Shown here: positions 44,642-53,445 of the stretch, piece by piece | How the letters are laid out: every line of letters begins with the position of its first letter | How positions within the stretch are numbered: position 1 is the first letter of the stretch | Assembly: GCF_947488565.1 (NCBI RefSeq) | Contig: NZ_CANKZC010000002.1 | Location: 372,001-436,000 of the forward strand | DNA length: 64,000 nucleotides | Origin: an uncultured Psychrobacter sp. | GTDB taxonomy: Bacteria; Pseudomonadota; Gammaproteobacteria; Pseudomonadales; Moraxellaceae | Reading direction: 5' to 3' | The notes under the pieces: generated by a model | Databases searched by the model: none | What the model was told of the DNA's origin: nothing | Seen by the model: only the letters and a program-made list of their open reading frames with translations | Translations under genes and position numbers: made by a program

Positions 44642-45430
44642 TCAATCTTTTGGTTGTAATGCCACAACTTGACCGCGTACACCAATACTGTCATCGCTCA
44701 TCAGACAGACATAGCCTGCCATGATATCCTCAGGTGTTTTGAGACTCATCGGGTTTTCACCCGGAAAAGCATGAGCGCGCATGTTAGTACGCGTACCGCC
44801 TGGATTGATACAATTAAAGCGTAAACGAGTCGTGTTTTGCGTTTCTTGAGTGAAGATATCACTCATGCCTTCTACGGCTTGTTTTGAGAGCGCGTATGCA
44901 CCCCAAAACGCACGTGGATATGTACCGACAGTACTGGAGGTAAAAACAATAGAGCCATTGTCAGCGTCTTTAAGTAACGGTAATAGTGCTTGAGTGAGCA
45001 TAAAGGTGGCGGTAAAGTTGACCTGCATCACCTTGGCAAAGGTATCGACATCGTACATCTCAAGCGGTGTCAGCTCGCCTAATATCCCTGCATTATGTAG
45101 TATGCCATCAAGTTGACCGATTTCTTTGACGATCAAGCCTTCTAATTGCTGCATTTCAGAGTAAGTGGCTTTCTCTAAATCCATCGGTAGCATCGCAGGT
45201 TGTTTACCGCCCAAGCTCTCGATCTCATCATAGACGGCTTCAAGCTTACTGGTAGTACGACCAAGTAATAGTACCGTTGCGCCATAGCGCGCATAGGTCA
45301 ATGCAGCGATACGTCCAATACCATCCCCTGCCCCTGTCACTAAGATGGTTTTACCATTTAGACAATTATCCTGCGGCGCAAAAGTACGAATATCATCATG
45401 GCTTAGAGGTTGATTCACATTGTCGCTCAT
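44642..45430 (-). CDS. yciK: YciK-type short-chain dehydrogenase
   Basis: About 262 residues from ATG 45430 (a GTG four codons upstream is possible). The SDR Rossmann fold is seen in ILVTGAGDGIGRIAALTYAR (T-G-x3-G-x-G), LHNAGILGELTPL (N-A-G), a catalytic Ser in VFTSSTVG, and YALSK for the Tyr-x3-Lys. NPGGTRTNMRAHAFPGENP is a YciK feature. It is the last gene of ubiG-mupP-yciK, the same order as in Pseudomonas PA3171-PA3173. The substrate of YciK is not established. Confidence 0.93.
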   Translation of the reverse strand: MSDNVNQPLSHDDIRTFAPQDNCLNGKTILVTGAGDGIGRIAALTYARYGATVLLLGRTTSKLEAVYDEIESLGGKQPAMLPMDLEKATYSEMQQLEGLIVKEIGQLDGILHNAGILGELTPLEMYDVDTFAKVMQVNFTATFMLTQALLPLLKDADNGSIVFTSSTVGTYPRAFWGAYALSKQAVEGMSDIFTQETQNTTRLRFNCINPGGTRTNMRAHAFPGENPMSLKTPEDIMAGYVCLMSDDSIGVRGQVVALQPKD

Positions 45431-45533
45431 AGGTTCGTCCACTACTTATCTGTTTATAATAAAGTTTATGTTTGGAATATCTCAGGCTGGTTGGATATCA
45501 CTGACCAGAAATATTCAAGCCAATATGCTTAAA

Positions 45534-46244
45534 TTATATATATTCAAACTTGCTGGGGGATAATAACAATTTGCTCAATTGCTTGGGCGTATCGATAATA
45601 TGGTCTGCGCCCCAGCTTTTTAAGTTGTTTTGATCTTCAGGAGGGATATACCCATAAGCGGCCAAAATCGTCGACATACCAGCAGCCCTACCAGCGTCTA
45701 TGTCACGTATATGATCGCCTACATAAACCACGCAACCAGCAGCGCCACGAGGTATTCCAAGCTTTTCTAGGGCCATATACATGGGCTCTGGATCCGGCTT
45801 GGTGCGTGAGACATCATCGGGACATACCAAAACAGCACAGCGCTCATCCAATTGCATTACTTTGAGCAGTTGCTCTGATAAGTAACGCGGTTTATTGGTT
45901 ACAATTCCCCAAGGCACGCCTTTTTCCTCAAGTGTCTCCAATACCGCTTCAAGCTCATCGAACACGCAGCTATCGACACAAATATCTGTCTCATAATCAT
46001 CCAAAAACTGCTGACGAAAAGCCAGTAAGGCGTCTTCGCTCATCTCGATTTGATCATTATGACGTAGCATCAGCTGCACCATGGCTGATGCACCAGCAGA
46101 AACTTGCTCACGAATCTGGGCCTCAGGCGGGGCTTGCCAATTATTTTGGGCACTCATCTTACCAATAATACGTACAAAATCTGCTGCAGTATCAATGAGC
46201 GTACCGTCTAAATCAAATAAAACAGCTTTTACAAATTGAGTCAT
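45534..46244 (-). CDS. mupP: HAD phosphatase, MupP/Gph type
   Basis: A 236-residue HAD hydrolase with AVLFDLDGTLIDTAADF (DxD nucleophile pair), TNKP for motif II, a Lys in SRTKPDPEPM, and YVGDHIRDIDAGRAAGM with the acidic motif IV. By sequence alone it could be phosphoglycolate phosphatase Gph. Because it lies directly between ubiG and yciK as in Pseudomonas, I favour MupP, N-acetylmuramic acid 6-phosphate phosphatase of the cell-wall recycling route. The gap to ubiG is 14 bases, so they are co-transcribed. The enzyme choice rests on context. Confidence 0.86.
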   Translation of the reverse strand: MTQFVKAVLFDLDGTLIDTAADFVRIIGKMSAQNNWQAPPEAQIREQVSAGASAMVQLMLRHNDQIEMSEDALLAFRQQFLDDYETDICVDSCVFDELEAVLETLEEKGVPWGIVTNKPRYLSEQLLKVMQLDERCAVLVCPDDVSRTKPDPEPMYMALEKLGIPRGAAGCVVYVGDHIRDIDAGRAAGMSTILAAYGYIPPEDQNNLKSWGADHIIDTPKQLSKLLLSPSKFEYI

Positions 46245-46258
46245 ATCGTCTGCTCTTA

Positions 46259-47164
46259 TTAAAATTTATCTTCAATCAGTGGCTTTTGAACGGCCAACAT
46301 ATAATTAACATCGACATTTTGTGCCAACCAATAGCGTTTGGTTAGTGGATTGTAATGTAACCCGATGATATCTTGACGACGAAAGCCTGAGTTTAATGCC
46401 ATTTTATCAAGCTCAGCTGGAGTGATAAATTTTGCATAGTTATGGGTGCCGCGATCTAGCAGGCGCAATACATACTCTGCTCCAATGATCGCAAACAAGT
46501 AAGATTTTGGATTGCGATTGAGGGTAGAGAGCACACAGACACCGCCTGGGGCCAGCAGATCATAACATGCTTGTACAATTGCACTAGGATCTGGTACATG
46601 CTCGAGCATCTCCATGCAGGTCACGACATCGAACTGACCTGCATGAGTGGCTGCTAAACTCTCAACGGGTACATGCTGATAACGTAAACAGTCTTCTAAA
46701 TGGCTTTGCTCTGCATGTAAGCTGGCGGCTTTTAAGTTTTCAGTACCCAAATCGATACCAGTGACATCAGCGCCGCGACGTGCCATCGATTCGGCTAATA
46801 TGCCGCCGCCGCAGCCAACATCCAATACTTTTTTACCACTCAGACCCATCTCAGCTGTTTTCTTTGCGTCATGACTTTGATGACCGTCTTGATTGCTATT
46901 TTGATAGCCACGTTTGACGTTTTCTTCTATCCAATTAAGACGTAGCGGATTGATATGGTGCAACGTTGCAAATGCACCCGTACTATCCCACCATTCATTA
47001 GCAAGTTTATTAAACTTATCGACTTCGCTTGGATCGACATTGGTAGACGCGTTCCTCTGTGTATGCGTGGCTTCTACTTCGGTCATATCCGTATCGTCTG
47101 GGATGTCGTTTGTCATCGTATCTGACTGAAGATCGTTAGATGAAGGGGGAATGGCTGAGCTCAT
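46259..47164 (-). CDS. ubiG: Ubiquinone O-methyltransferase (bifunctional)
   Basis: SAM-dependent methyltransferase for both O-methylations of ubiquinone synthesis. Its 301 residues exceed the usual ~240 because of a polar N-terminal extension of about 45 residues. Core motifs: EVDKFNKLANEWWDSTGAFATLHHINPLRLNWI, shortened here to its ends, KVLDVGCGGGILAESMARRGADVTGID near 110-136 (SAM motif I), CMEMLEHVPDP near 182, and GGVCVLSTLNRNPKSYLFAI near 208. An additional YITPAELD-like stretch (AKFITPAELDKM) follows. First gene of ubiG-mupP-yciK. Confidence 0.95.
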   Translation of the reverse strand: MSSAIPPSSNDLQSDTMTNDIPDDTDMTEVEATHTQRNASTNVDPSEVDKFNKLANEWWDSTGAFATLHHINPLRLNWIEENVKRGYQNSNQDGHQSHDAKKTAEMGLSGKKVLDVGCGGGILAESMARRGADVTGIDLGTENLKAASLHAEQSHLEDCLRYQHVPVESLAATHAGQFDVVTCMEMLEHVPDPSAIVQACYDLLAPGGVCVLSTLNRNPKSYLFAIIGAEYVLRLLDRGTHNYAKFITPAELDKMALNSGFRRQDIIGLHYNPLTKRYWLAQNVDVNYMLAVQKPLIEDKF

Positions 47165-47541
47165 GAGGTTTCCTTTAGTGTCATTACTTATCTATTATGC
47201 ATTACTTATCGGTTGTGCGTTGTTACGCGCTGTCATGGGCTTTATGGTAGCATGAGCGCGCGCATTTTGCGTAAGGACATCGTGACCGATTATGAGGGGT
47301 ATTGTTAACTTATGCCAAGTGAAATATGTCTCTCAATCATGAATTGACAGGTCAAAAACAACTGTTTGATTTGTTTATAGGTAAGGTTGTATAAATAATG
47401 TCTAACAGCTTTACAACGGTAGATTAAGAATCCGGTTCACAAACAGCCCTATTTTACGTTATGATAAGCAGCTTGCGCCTCGCGCTTTCTCAGCAAACAT
47501 CGTCATTAAAAATTCAAACATTTATTCCCAAAGGAAGACGT
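47165..47541. other. Divergent intergenic region, ubiG / dsbA
   Basis: About 375 bases with promoters for both genes. A longer in-frame start for dsbA at 47461 lacks a ribosome site. No repeat or RNA seen. Confidence 0.45.
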
Positions 47542-48162
47542 ATGAAACGTGTCATCACATTGACTGGTCTGGCTATTGCCATTGGAATCGCCAATATGGG
47601 CGCACAAGCAGCCGATTATGTCGCAGGAAAGGACTACCGTGTCCTAGATAACCCAGAGAAAATCAGCGGTGATGCTATTATCGTACGCGAATTTTTTTGG
47701 TATGGTTGCCCTCATTGTAACGTCCTTAATCCGCATATGGAAAAATGGGCTAAGACCAAAGACAAGGACGTGGCTTTCTTTAAGACGCCAGCTGCGCTAA
47801 ACCCAGTTTGGGAAGCCAGTGCGCGCGGTTTTTATGCCGCTCAGCTATTGGGTTATGAAGACAAAACCCACGACGCTTTGTTTGACGCTGTCCACAAAGA
47901 CGGCAAGCAGCTGTTTGATCAAGCTTCACTAAGCAAATGGTACGCTACAAAAGGCGTTGATCAAAAGAAGTTTAATAGCTTATATAACTCATTTGCAGTA
48001 GGTACCAAAATCGGCCGCTCACAAGCGGGTGCTAAGCGCTATCAACTCTCTGGTGTACCAGCAGTAGTTGTACAAGGCAAATATGTGGTAACGGGTGAAG
48101 GTGCGACCGTTCCTAAAGTAGTCGATTATTTGGTAGATAAAGTTCGCGCTGAAAAAAAATAG
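47542..48162 (+). CDS. dsbA: Thiol:disulfide interchange protein DsbA
   Basis: Periplasmic oxidase that introduces disulfides into secreted proteins. I start it at ATG 47542 because AAGGAAGACGT is a good ribosome site and the product then opens with a signal peptide (MKRVITLTGLAIAIGI, cleavage after AQA near 23). It is 206 residues. The active site CPHC lies in FFWYGCPHCNVLNPHMEKW near 57-60, with the cis-Pro loop in YQLSGVPAVVVQGKY. The helical insertion is intact. A terminator follows. Confidence 0.96.
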   Translation: MKRVITLTGLAIAIGIANMGAQAADYVAGKDYRVLDNPEKISGDAIIVREFFWYGCPHCNVLNPHMEKWAKTKDKDVAFFKTPAALNPVWEASARGFYAAQLLGYEDKTHDALFDAVHKDGKQLFDQASLSKWYATKGVDQKKFNSLYNSFAVGTKIGRSQAGAKRYQLSGVPAVVVQGKYVVTGEGATVPKVVDYLVDKVRAEKK

Positions 48163-48191
48163 TTTAGTGAGCACCAATTACTATTGACAAT

Positions 48192-48223
48192 AAAAAAGCC
48201 AATCCTTAACGATTGGCTTTTTT
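48192..48223 (+). terminator. Rho-independent terminator of dsbA
   Basis: AAAAAAGCCAATC / GATTGGCTTTTTT arms with a six-base loop. Confidence 0.92.
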
Positions 48224-48350
48224 ATGTTTAGTTGTTTTGTTTTAAAGAAGTCAGTTTACGAAAAAAGAGCTTATTGATGGATAAGCTTGTAACGTTACAA
48301 GCTCTAGAAAATTAGACTGCGTGTCGAGCAAGCTCTTATCAGGTGTCAGT

Positions 48351-50000
48351 CTATTTTTCCACGTTTGTATCGAACGCTTTACGATCTTTTTCTTTGAATG
48401 CTTTGAATTCCTCAAATGCTCTGAATTGTTTGAATGCTTCAAACCTTTCAAACGCTTTGAATGCTTCAAACTCTTGGAACGCTTTAATAGACTCTTCTTC
48501 TTTGCTTTTTCCAATTTCTATCATCGTTTGAGTGCTCTCAAAGGCATATTGGTATAATGCTTTTATATCGGGTCTATTGCCGATACGCTGTGTACGTGGA
48601 CGTTCAGGTGCATCAGTTTGTTCAGCGCCTGTCGCACGTAAGCACTGGCGTATTTGGGTAGGCGTTAGGATTGCACTACCGCGAGCACGTGCCATACCTT
48701 GCAATGAGGCCACGGCTCCAACCACAATAGGTGATGCAGACGATGTGCCTGAAAAAGTATCTGTGTACCAAACGTCCTCGTCTAAACCGCTTTGTAGATC
48801 ACCATAGCCACACGTCGTCACTTCACGACCCCAGCCTTGTGCATCGATCAATGCACCGTAGTTTGAAAAACCCAATCTTGATCTATCTGGTCCATGATCG
48901 CGTCCATGAGTACCAGGCGGCGGTGCTCCTGCGCCAACAAAAATAGCGCCAGAATCTCGATTCGATCGGCGAAAAGAATTACGCCAACTACTTGGAAAAT
49001 TGTTTGGTCGCACCTCATAAATATCATCATCCAGATTTTCAGCACCATTGCCAGCCGCTTCGACCACGATGATGCCACGACGAGTTGCCGCTAAAATAGC
49101 AGCGTAGTCATCCTCCCACCACTCAATGGCAATATATCCTTTTTGATCTTCTCGAGCTTGAAAGTCATAGCGTGGCCCTGGACGATGAAGCTCTAGCAAC
49201 AACACGTCACCGCTTCGTAAGCGCGCTGTTGCACTGCGGATTGCAGCTGCCGATCCCATACTACCAAAGATTGACACTGCTGATGCCATGGCCTGATCAC
49301 TGATGCCAGATACCCCAAATCGATTGTGATCACCAGAATATATGCCTAACACCGCCGTACCGTGATTGCGCCAGCCAAGATCTGGTGATTGAGTGCCACC
49401 AACTACGCCGCCTTGGAGTTGGCGTAAGTCTTCGTGAGTGAAGCGCCATGCTCCTTCAATATCAATGATGCGAACATTCTGTCCTCGGCCACCTTCACGT
49501 GCGTGCGCCCATTGGGCATTCACCCCTACAGGGCTAGGATCTAAATAAAGTTGGTGCGACACAAAGTCTGGGGTCACAAGAGCAGGCACTTCATCCTGTA
49601 TGGCGGCATCTTGATCATCTAGCATCACAGGAGGTTCAGCACCAGGTTTTACATAAGAGGCTTCAACTCGGCTCAAACTGGCCATTGCCTCAGCAGCTTC
49701 TTGCGCCCTTTCTTGATCCACTTCCAGCTTATAAAATCGACACAGATTCGGCATCGGTATATCTGCCACGCCTTCAGCAGACTCGGCCATCATCTGTTGC
49801 TCAACTCTCTCCTCTGTACTGCCAAACATAGGAACCATATTAGCTTGATATGTATCTAATACTTTTTTTATATCAGATACTGGTTCTGCTGTGGTGGTCT
49901 CAAGACGCCCATCGGAGGCACGCAGTCCCACATCAGGCTGCATAATAACAATCGTCTCACGTGGGGATGCAAGCGCTTTTTTTCCTGAACTATTTGTCAT
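48351..50000 (-). CDS. S8 family subtilisin-like peptidase with Phe-rich tail
   Basis: About 549 residues from ATG 50000, with GGAGTG eight bases upstream (a GTG three codons earlier is possible). No signal peptide is seen, so it appears cytosolic or exported by another route. An N-terminal region of about 185 residues (prodomain-like, VEQQMMAESAEG...CRFYKLEVD) precedes the subtilase fold: Asp in VRIIDIEGAW, His in WRNHGTAVLGI, the oxyanion Asn in VEAAGNGAEN and Ser in FSGTSSASPIVVGAV. The last ~45 residues are an unusual Phe-rich helix (KAFQEFEAFKAFERFEAF and similar). Substrate unknown. A small gene lies 45 bases upstream, so they are likely co-transcribed. Confidence 0.9.
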   Translation of the reverse strand: MTNSSGKKALASPRETIVIMQPDVGLRASDGRLETTTAEPVSDIKKVLDTYQANMVPMFGSTEERVEQQMMAESAEGVADIPMPNLCRFYKLEVDQERAQEAAEAMASLSRVEASYVKPGAEPPVMLDDQDAAIQDEVPALVTPDFVSHQLYLDPSPVGVNAQWAHAREGGRGQNVRIIDIEGAWRFTHEDLRQLQGGVVGGTQSPDLGWRNHGTAVLGIYSGDHNRFGVSGISDQAMASAVSIFGSMGSAAAIRSATARLRSGDVLLLELHRPGPRYDFQAREDQKGYIAIEWWEDDYAAILAATRRGIIVVEAAGNGAENLDDDIYEVRPNNFPSSWRNSFRRSNRDSGAIFVGAGAPPPGTHGRDHGPDRSRLGFSNYGALIDAQGWGREVTTCGYGDLQSGLDEDVWYTDTFSGTSSASPIVVGAVASLQGMARARGSAILTPTQIRQCLRATGAEQTDAPERPRTQRIGNRPDIKALYQYAFESTQTMIEIGKSKEEESIKAFQEFEAFKAFERFEAFKQFRAFEEFKAFKEKDRKAFDTNVEK

Positions 50001-50044
50001 AATTATCACTCCTATTAAGACAAAAATTGCTTAGCAAGAACTAC

Positions 50045-50317
50045 TTAAGGAGGAACGTCAGTTGGCTTTTTATAGCAGGTATCAACGAACGTTAGCTCTA
50101 AAAGCTCGACAATCAATGTATTTACCTGCTCCTTATCAGGAACCAGCAAAGCTGCATACCGTAACGCTTCTGCATCAGTGTCTATAGGAGGCTGTACGGT
50201 TACGTTGTGATCAGCGGCCCATTCTTTTAGCATCACAAAGGCATGATACATTGGCTCATCAAAAGATGGATCCGGTACTGGATTCAAAATCACAGTTACT
50301 ATTATAGGTTCAGCCAA
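50045..50317 (-). CDS. Small protein of unknown function beside the subtilase, TTG start
   Basis: A 90-residue protein that I start at TTG 50317, because GGTAGGAGTATTATCA places a strong GGAG ribosome site 8 bases before it and no ATG fits. The protein opens MAEPIIVTVILNPVPDPSFD, then YHAFVMLKEWAADHNVTVQPP, and has two Cys-free beta-helix segments ending FVDTCYKKPTDVPP. It has no signal peptide. It ends 45 bases before the S8 peptidase start, so it may serve as an inhibitor, chaperone or substrate of it; this is inference. Family unrecognised. Confidence 0.72.
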   Translation of the reverse strand: MAEPIIVTVILNPVPDPSFDEPMYHAFVMLKEWAADHNVTVQPPIDTDAEALRYAALLVPDKEQVNTLIVELLELTFVDTCYKKPTDVPP

Positions 50318-50589
50318 TGATAATACTCCTACCTGATGTATAAGTAACGATTAGTAAAAGAATCGATATTAACGTAACTGTACTTATCCAAAAAATAAAT
50401 ACACCTTAATATCATATAGATAGCATAGAAAACACCAGAAGGCGAGATATGACTTGTAAACAACTCATTAACCTACAATAAATATGTTTTGAGCAACGCC
50501 GATAATAGTTCTTCAAAATTGCCCGACATAAAACGTACGGTTTAATATTTTTCCTTCGTAAAAGTCATTTTATATAAACGATACATAGC
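50318..50589. other. Intergenic region upstream of the subtilase operon
   Basis: AT-rich, no gene seen; should hold the promoter of the two-gene subtilase operon. Confidence 0.4.
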
Positions 50590-50618
50590 AAAAAGCCGAC
50601 TAAACTTAGTCGGCTTTT
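50590..50618 (-). terminator. Rho-independent terminator of darP
   Basis: AAAAGCCGACTAA / TTAGTCGGCTTTT arms with a two-base loop, 20 bases beyond the darP stop; symmetrical, so it can act on either strand. Confidence 0.88.
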
Positions 50619-50637
50619 ATATTCTATGATTAGATAT

Positions 50638-51150
50638 TTAATATTTTAGCTGCGTTAAAATCGCAACTTCTCGGATATAACTGGCCAGATCTTGCTCTGA
50701 TTCTACTAGTAGCTCATCATCTTGCATATGTTTGGCGTATTCAATCCAAAGCAGTAGTTGATATAAGCTGTTGCGCTCTGAGGCTTTGTACTGTTTTACA
50801 AACTGCTTGAGCGTACCTTCGTCGTTAATATTAAGCCTACCCCGCCAGCTTTCAATTTTAGCAATCTGCTCATTAGGAAAAAAAGCATCAAACAATGCTT
50901 TTACCAGTTCATGGCGATTTTCTTCGCTAATGAGTTTACCAACACGTTTGGTCTGGCGATTGCGGGCATTTGCACTGGTAATATCTGCCAATGCCATCAA
51001 TTCAGCCATAAAATAGTCACTGGCTGGTAGGTTTTTGAGTTGCTTTTTCGATAAGCTAGCAAGCGGTATTGATAATTCTTGCAAGCGTTCATGAGCTTTT
51101 TTAAGTTCAGTACGCGAGACGCGCATGTCCTGTTCTGACCAGTCAATCAT
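50638..51150 (-). CDS. darP: Ribosome biogenesis factor DarP (YjgA family)
   Basis: About 170 residues from ATG 51150 (MIDWSEQDMRVSRTELKKAH); a longer frame to 51195 adds a hydrophobic, unlikely start. The helical protein matches the DUF615/YjgA family: SRTELKKAHERLQELSIPLA, LIxxEGR-like region replaced by RNRQTKRVGKLISEENRHEL near 78-97, and a C-terminal helical bundle with LASYIREV. DarP assists late assembly of the 50S subunit. Monocistronic, ending at the hairpin 50590-50618. Confidence 0.9.
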   Translation of the reverse strand: MIDWSEQDMRVSRTELKKAHERLQELSIPLASLSKKQLKNLPASDYFMAELMALADITSANARNRQTKRVGKLISEENRHELVKALFDAFFPNEQIAKIESWRGRLNINDEGTLKQFVKQYKASERNSLYQLLLWIEYAKHMQDDELLVESEQDLASYIREVAILTQLKY

Positions 51151-51269
51151 ACAAGCTTTCCAAAATAATAAATAAAAATGAGAGATGGCTGGCAACCATT
51201 TGCACCAGCGAAATTTTTATACTACATCATATATATTGTCTATCTACTAATAAAACAGCGGCGATAAAG

Positions 51270-52238
51270 CTACCAACGGCGCTTTTCACGATGCTTGGCT
51301 GCCACTACCAAACCTTGAGGTAGACTCTTTGCAAGATAACGTTGCAGCTTATCGGTGATAAAAACAGAACGATGCTTGCCGCCCGTACAGCCAATAGCAA
51401 CTGTCACCGTATGACGATTATTATGTAGGAAATCTGGCAACCAACGATCTAAAAATTTTGCAATATCGTCAGTCATCTCGGCGACTTCTGGATAATCAGC
51501 GAAGAACTTATCAACCTCTGGATCAAGACCAGTTGCGGTACGCAGCTCAGGGTTCCAATGCGGGTTTGGTAAAATTCTCACATCAAATATAAAATCGGCA
51601 TCGATAGGACTGCCATATTTAAAGCCAAAAGACAGCAGATTGATCACAATCTTATTGTCTGCCCCAATATGATCTCGCAGACGCTCTTTTAACTGATGAA
51701 TGTTTAATTTACTCGTATCAATCTTTATATCAGCATAGCTGGCAATAGGCTCTAGTAACTCTTCTTCTTTTTTGATAGCAGCGGGCAGATTGTATGTCGG
51801 ATAAGTAGAGCTTTCATACTCTTGTGCCATTAGAGGATGTACGCGGCGAGTGGCGTTAAAGCGTGCCACCAAAATAGTGTCCTGCGCGGTCACATAGATT
51901 ACTTTGACCGTCTGTTCGCCATAGGTTTGCTTAAGCATCTTATGAATAGAGGCAAAATTGCTTAAATCTGCGCGTGGAGTGCGGATATCGACACCAAGGG
52001 CAATACGGCGAATACTGCTTTCACCAACTAATTTATCGACGGCACTTGGTACCAAAGACAGGGGTAAATTGTCGATAGAATAATAGCCCAAATCTTCTAA
52101 AATATTCAATACCGAGGTCTTACCCGACCCTGAACGACCTGACACCACCAGTATACTGACGCTGTCATCTTGCGACTTGTCTGTTAGTACTGGTCCTGAC
52201 GTTACTTTGTTGTCTTGATTTGTCCCTATTGCTTCCAT
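51270..52238 (-). CDS. rapZ: RNase adapter protein RapZ (YvcJ/YhbJ)
   Basis: A 322-residue P-loop protein that in E. coli guides RNase E to the small RNA GlmZ and so tunes glucosamine-6-phosphate synthase. VSGRSGSGKTSVLNILEDLG is the Walker A (near 33-52), then YYSIDNLPLSLVP, GVDIRTPRADL, RFNATRRVHPL near 130, and the C-terminal RNA-binding region with VINLLSFGFKYGSP, FDVRILPNPHW, VAIGCTGGKHRSVF and VAAKHREKRRW. An N-terminal extension of about 28 residues makes it longer than usual (~285). The family is certain; the regulation target in this genus is not. Confidence 0.95.
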   Translation of the reverse strand: MEAIGTNQDNKVTSGPVLTDKSQDDSVSILVVSGRSGSGKTSVLNILEDLGYYSIDNLPLSLVPSAVDKLVGESSIRRIALGVDIRTPRADLSNFASIHKMLKQTYGEQTVKVIYVTAQDTILVARFNATRRVHPLMAQEYESSTYPTYNLPAAIKKEEELLEPIASYADIKIDTSKLNIHQLKERLRDHIGADNKIVINLLSFGFKYGSPIDADFIFDVRILPNPHWNPELRTATGLDPEVDKFFADYPEVAEMTDDIAKFLDRWLPDFLHNNRHTVTVAIGCTGGKHRSVFITDKLQRYLAKSLPQGLVVAAKHREKRRW

Positions 52239-52322
52239 GATCCCACCATCCTAGTTTGTTCAATCACTGATGCATACGTTGTATAGTCGATACCAGATAA
52301 AATCGATACGTTGTAACATGAT

Positions 52323-52398
52323 GCGCAGCTGGTATAAATTCTTCTTGCTTGCTGTGTCTACGCTGACAGAGGCTGCAAAAAATTTATACCAGTCTCGC
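52323..52398 (-). repeat. 76-bp interspersed palindromic repeat, copy B
   Basis: Inverted relative to copies at 14167 and 54372. On the minus strand it opens GCGAGACTGGTATAAATTTT, carries the shared centre GCCTCTGTCAGCGTAGACAC and closes AATTTATACCAGCTGCGC. It is 76 bases, the same as the other copies. It lies between rapZ and panC, both on the minus strand. Confidence 0.82.
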
Positions 52399-52505
52399 TG
52401 TGTCATTTTTATAGCGAATTGACCATATTTTATCGTCTACTTTGTCTACGAGCATGTTAAGCGCTTTCTGCCTTTTTGGTATTACCACACGTTGTGAACC
52501 CATCA

Positions 52506-53387
52506 TTAAAACTGCTTGTTAATAGTGACAAACTCGTTATCTAATAGACGGGCTCTTCCCAACCAAGCAGCAACTAAAATAATAAACCGTTTTTCAACTA
52601 TATTGGAGCCTTCAGCAGTAGTTATTGAGCCTAGCTGATCCGTTTTTATCTCTAGATAATCAATCGTAAATCCAGCATCAGTAAGGTACCTGCGCGTCTC
52701 TGCCAATGATGCTTGCATCCTTTGTTGACTTAGCTTGCCAGTTGCTAGCTGCTGAGCCAAACGTTGGAGCGCTTGATGTAGTACCGGTGCGATTTGACGC
52801 TCAGCGTTAGTTAAATACTGGTTACGCGAGGACAACGCCAAACCATCATCAGCACGGACAATGGGCGCGCCTATGATTTCGATCGGATAACTTAAGTCAC
52901 GTACCAATTGCTTAATAATTGCCAACTGTTGATAGTCTTTTTGTCCAAATACTGCCAAATCGGGTTGGATAATATTAAACAGTTTAGATACCACAATCCC
53001 AACACCATCGAAGTGACCAGGACGCGACTGACCACACAGTTGATTGGCAATAGCACCCGCAAGCACACAGGTCGGAGGCGGCAATACGGGATACATCTCA
53101 TCAATACTCGGCGCAAAGATATAATCAGCATCGACTGATGTCAGCTTGGCAACGTCACTATCAAGTGTGCGTGGATAACTGTCAAAATCCTCTCCTTCCC
53201 CAAACTGAGTAGGATTGACAAAGATACTCACGATTACAATATCAGCGTGCTGTTTAGCAAGCGTTACTAGCTCAAGATGTCCTTTATGCAAATTGCCCAT
53301 CGTTGGCACTAAAGCAATGCGCTGCTGCCCGCGATGAGTCTGTAAAGCAGTACGCATCGCTGAGATATGATGGTAAATGATTGGCAT
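52506..53387 (-). CDS. panC: Pantothenate synthetase
   Basis: Joins pantoate and beta-alanine with ATP to make pantothenate (CoA route). I start it at ATG 53387 (MPIIYHHISAMRTAL), giving 293 residues as usual; the longer open frame from 53546 overlaps panB and has no support. VPTMGNLHKGHLELV has the class-I synthetase HxGH motif, VSIFVNPTQFGEGEDFDSYPR the pantoate contacts, VFGQKDYQQLAIIKQLV and ALSSRNQYLT the KMSKS-like region. It follows panB closely (58 bases), an operon. Confidence 0.96.
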   Translation of the reverse strand: MPIIYHHISAMRTALQTHRGQQRIALVPTMGNLHKGHLELVTLAKQHADIVIVSIFVNPTQFGEGEDFDSYPRTLDSDVAKLTSVDADYIFAPSIDEMYPVLPPPTCVLAGAIANQLCGQSRPGHFDGVGIVVSKLFNIIQPDLAVFGQKDYQQLAIIKQLVRDLSYPIEIIGAPIVRADDGLALSSRNQYLTNAERQIAPVLHQALQRLAQQLATGKLSQQRMQASLAETRRYLTDAGFTIDYLEIKTDQLGSITTAEGSNIVEKRFIILVAAWLGRARLLDNEFVTINKQF

Positions 53388-53445
53388 TATTAAATATTCT
53401 TCTTTATAAACATAAAAAGATGAGCGTAAAAAGCTGGAGCACACC

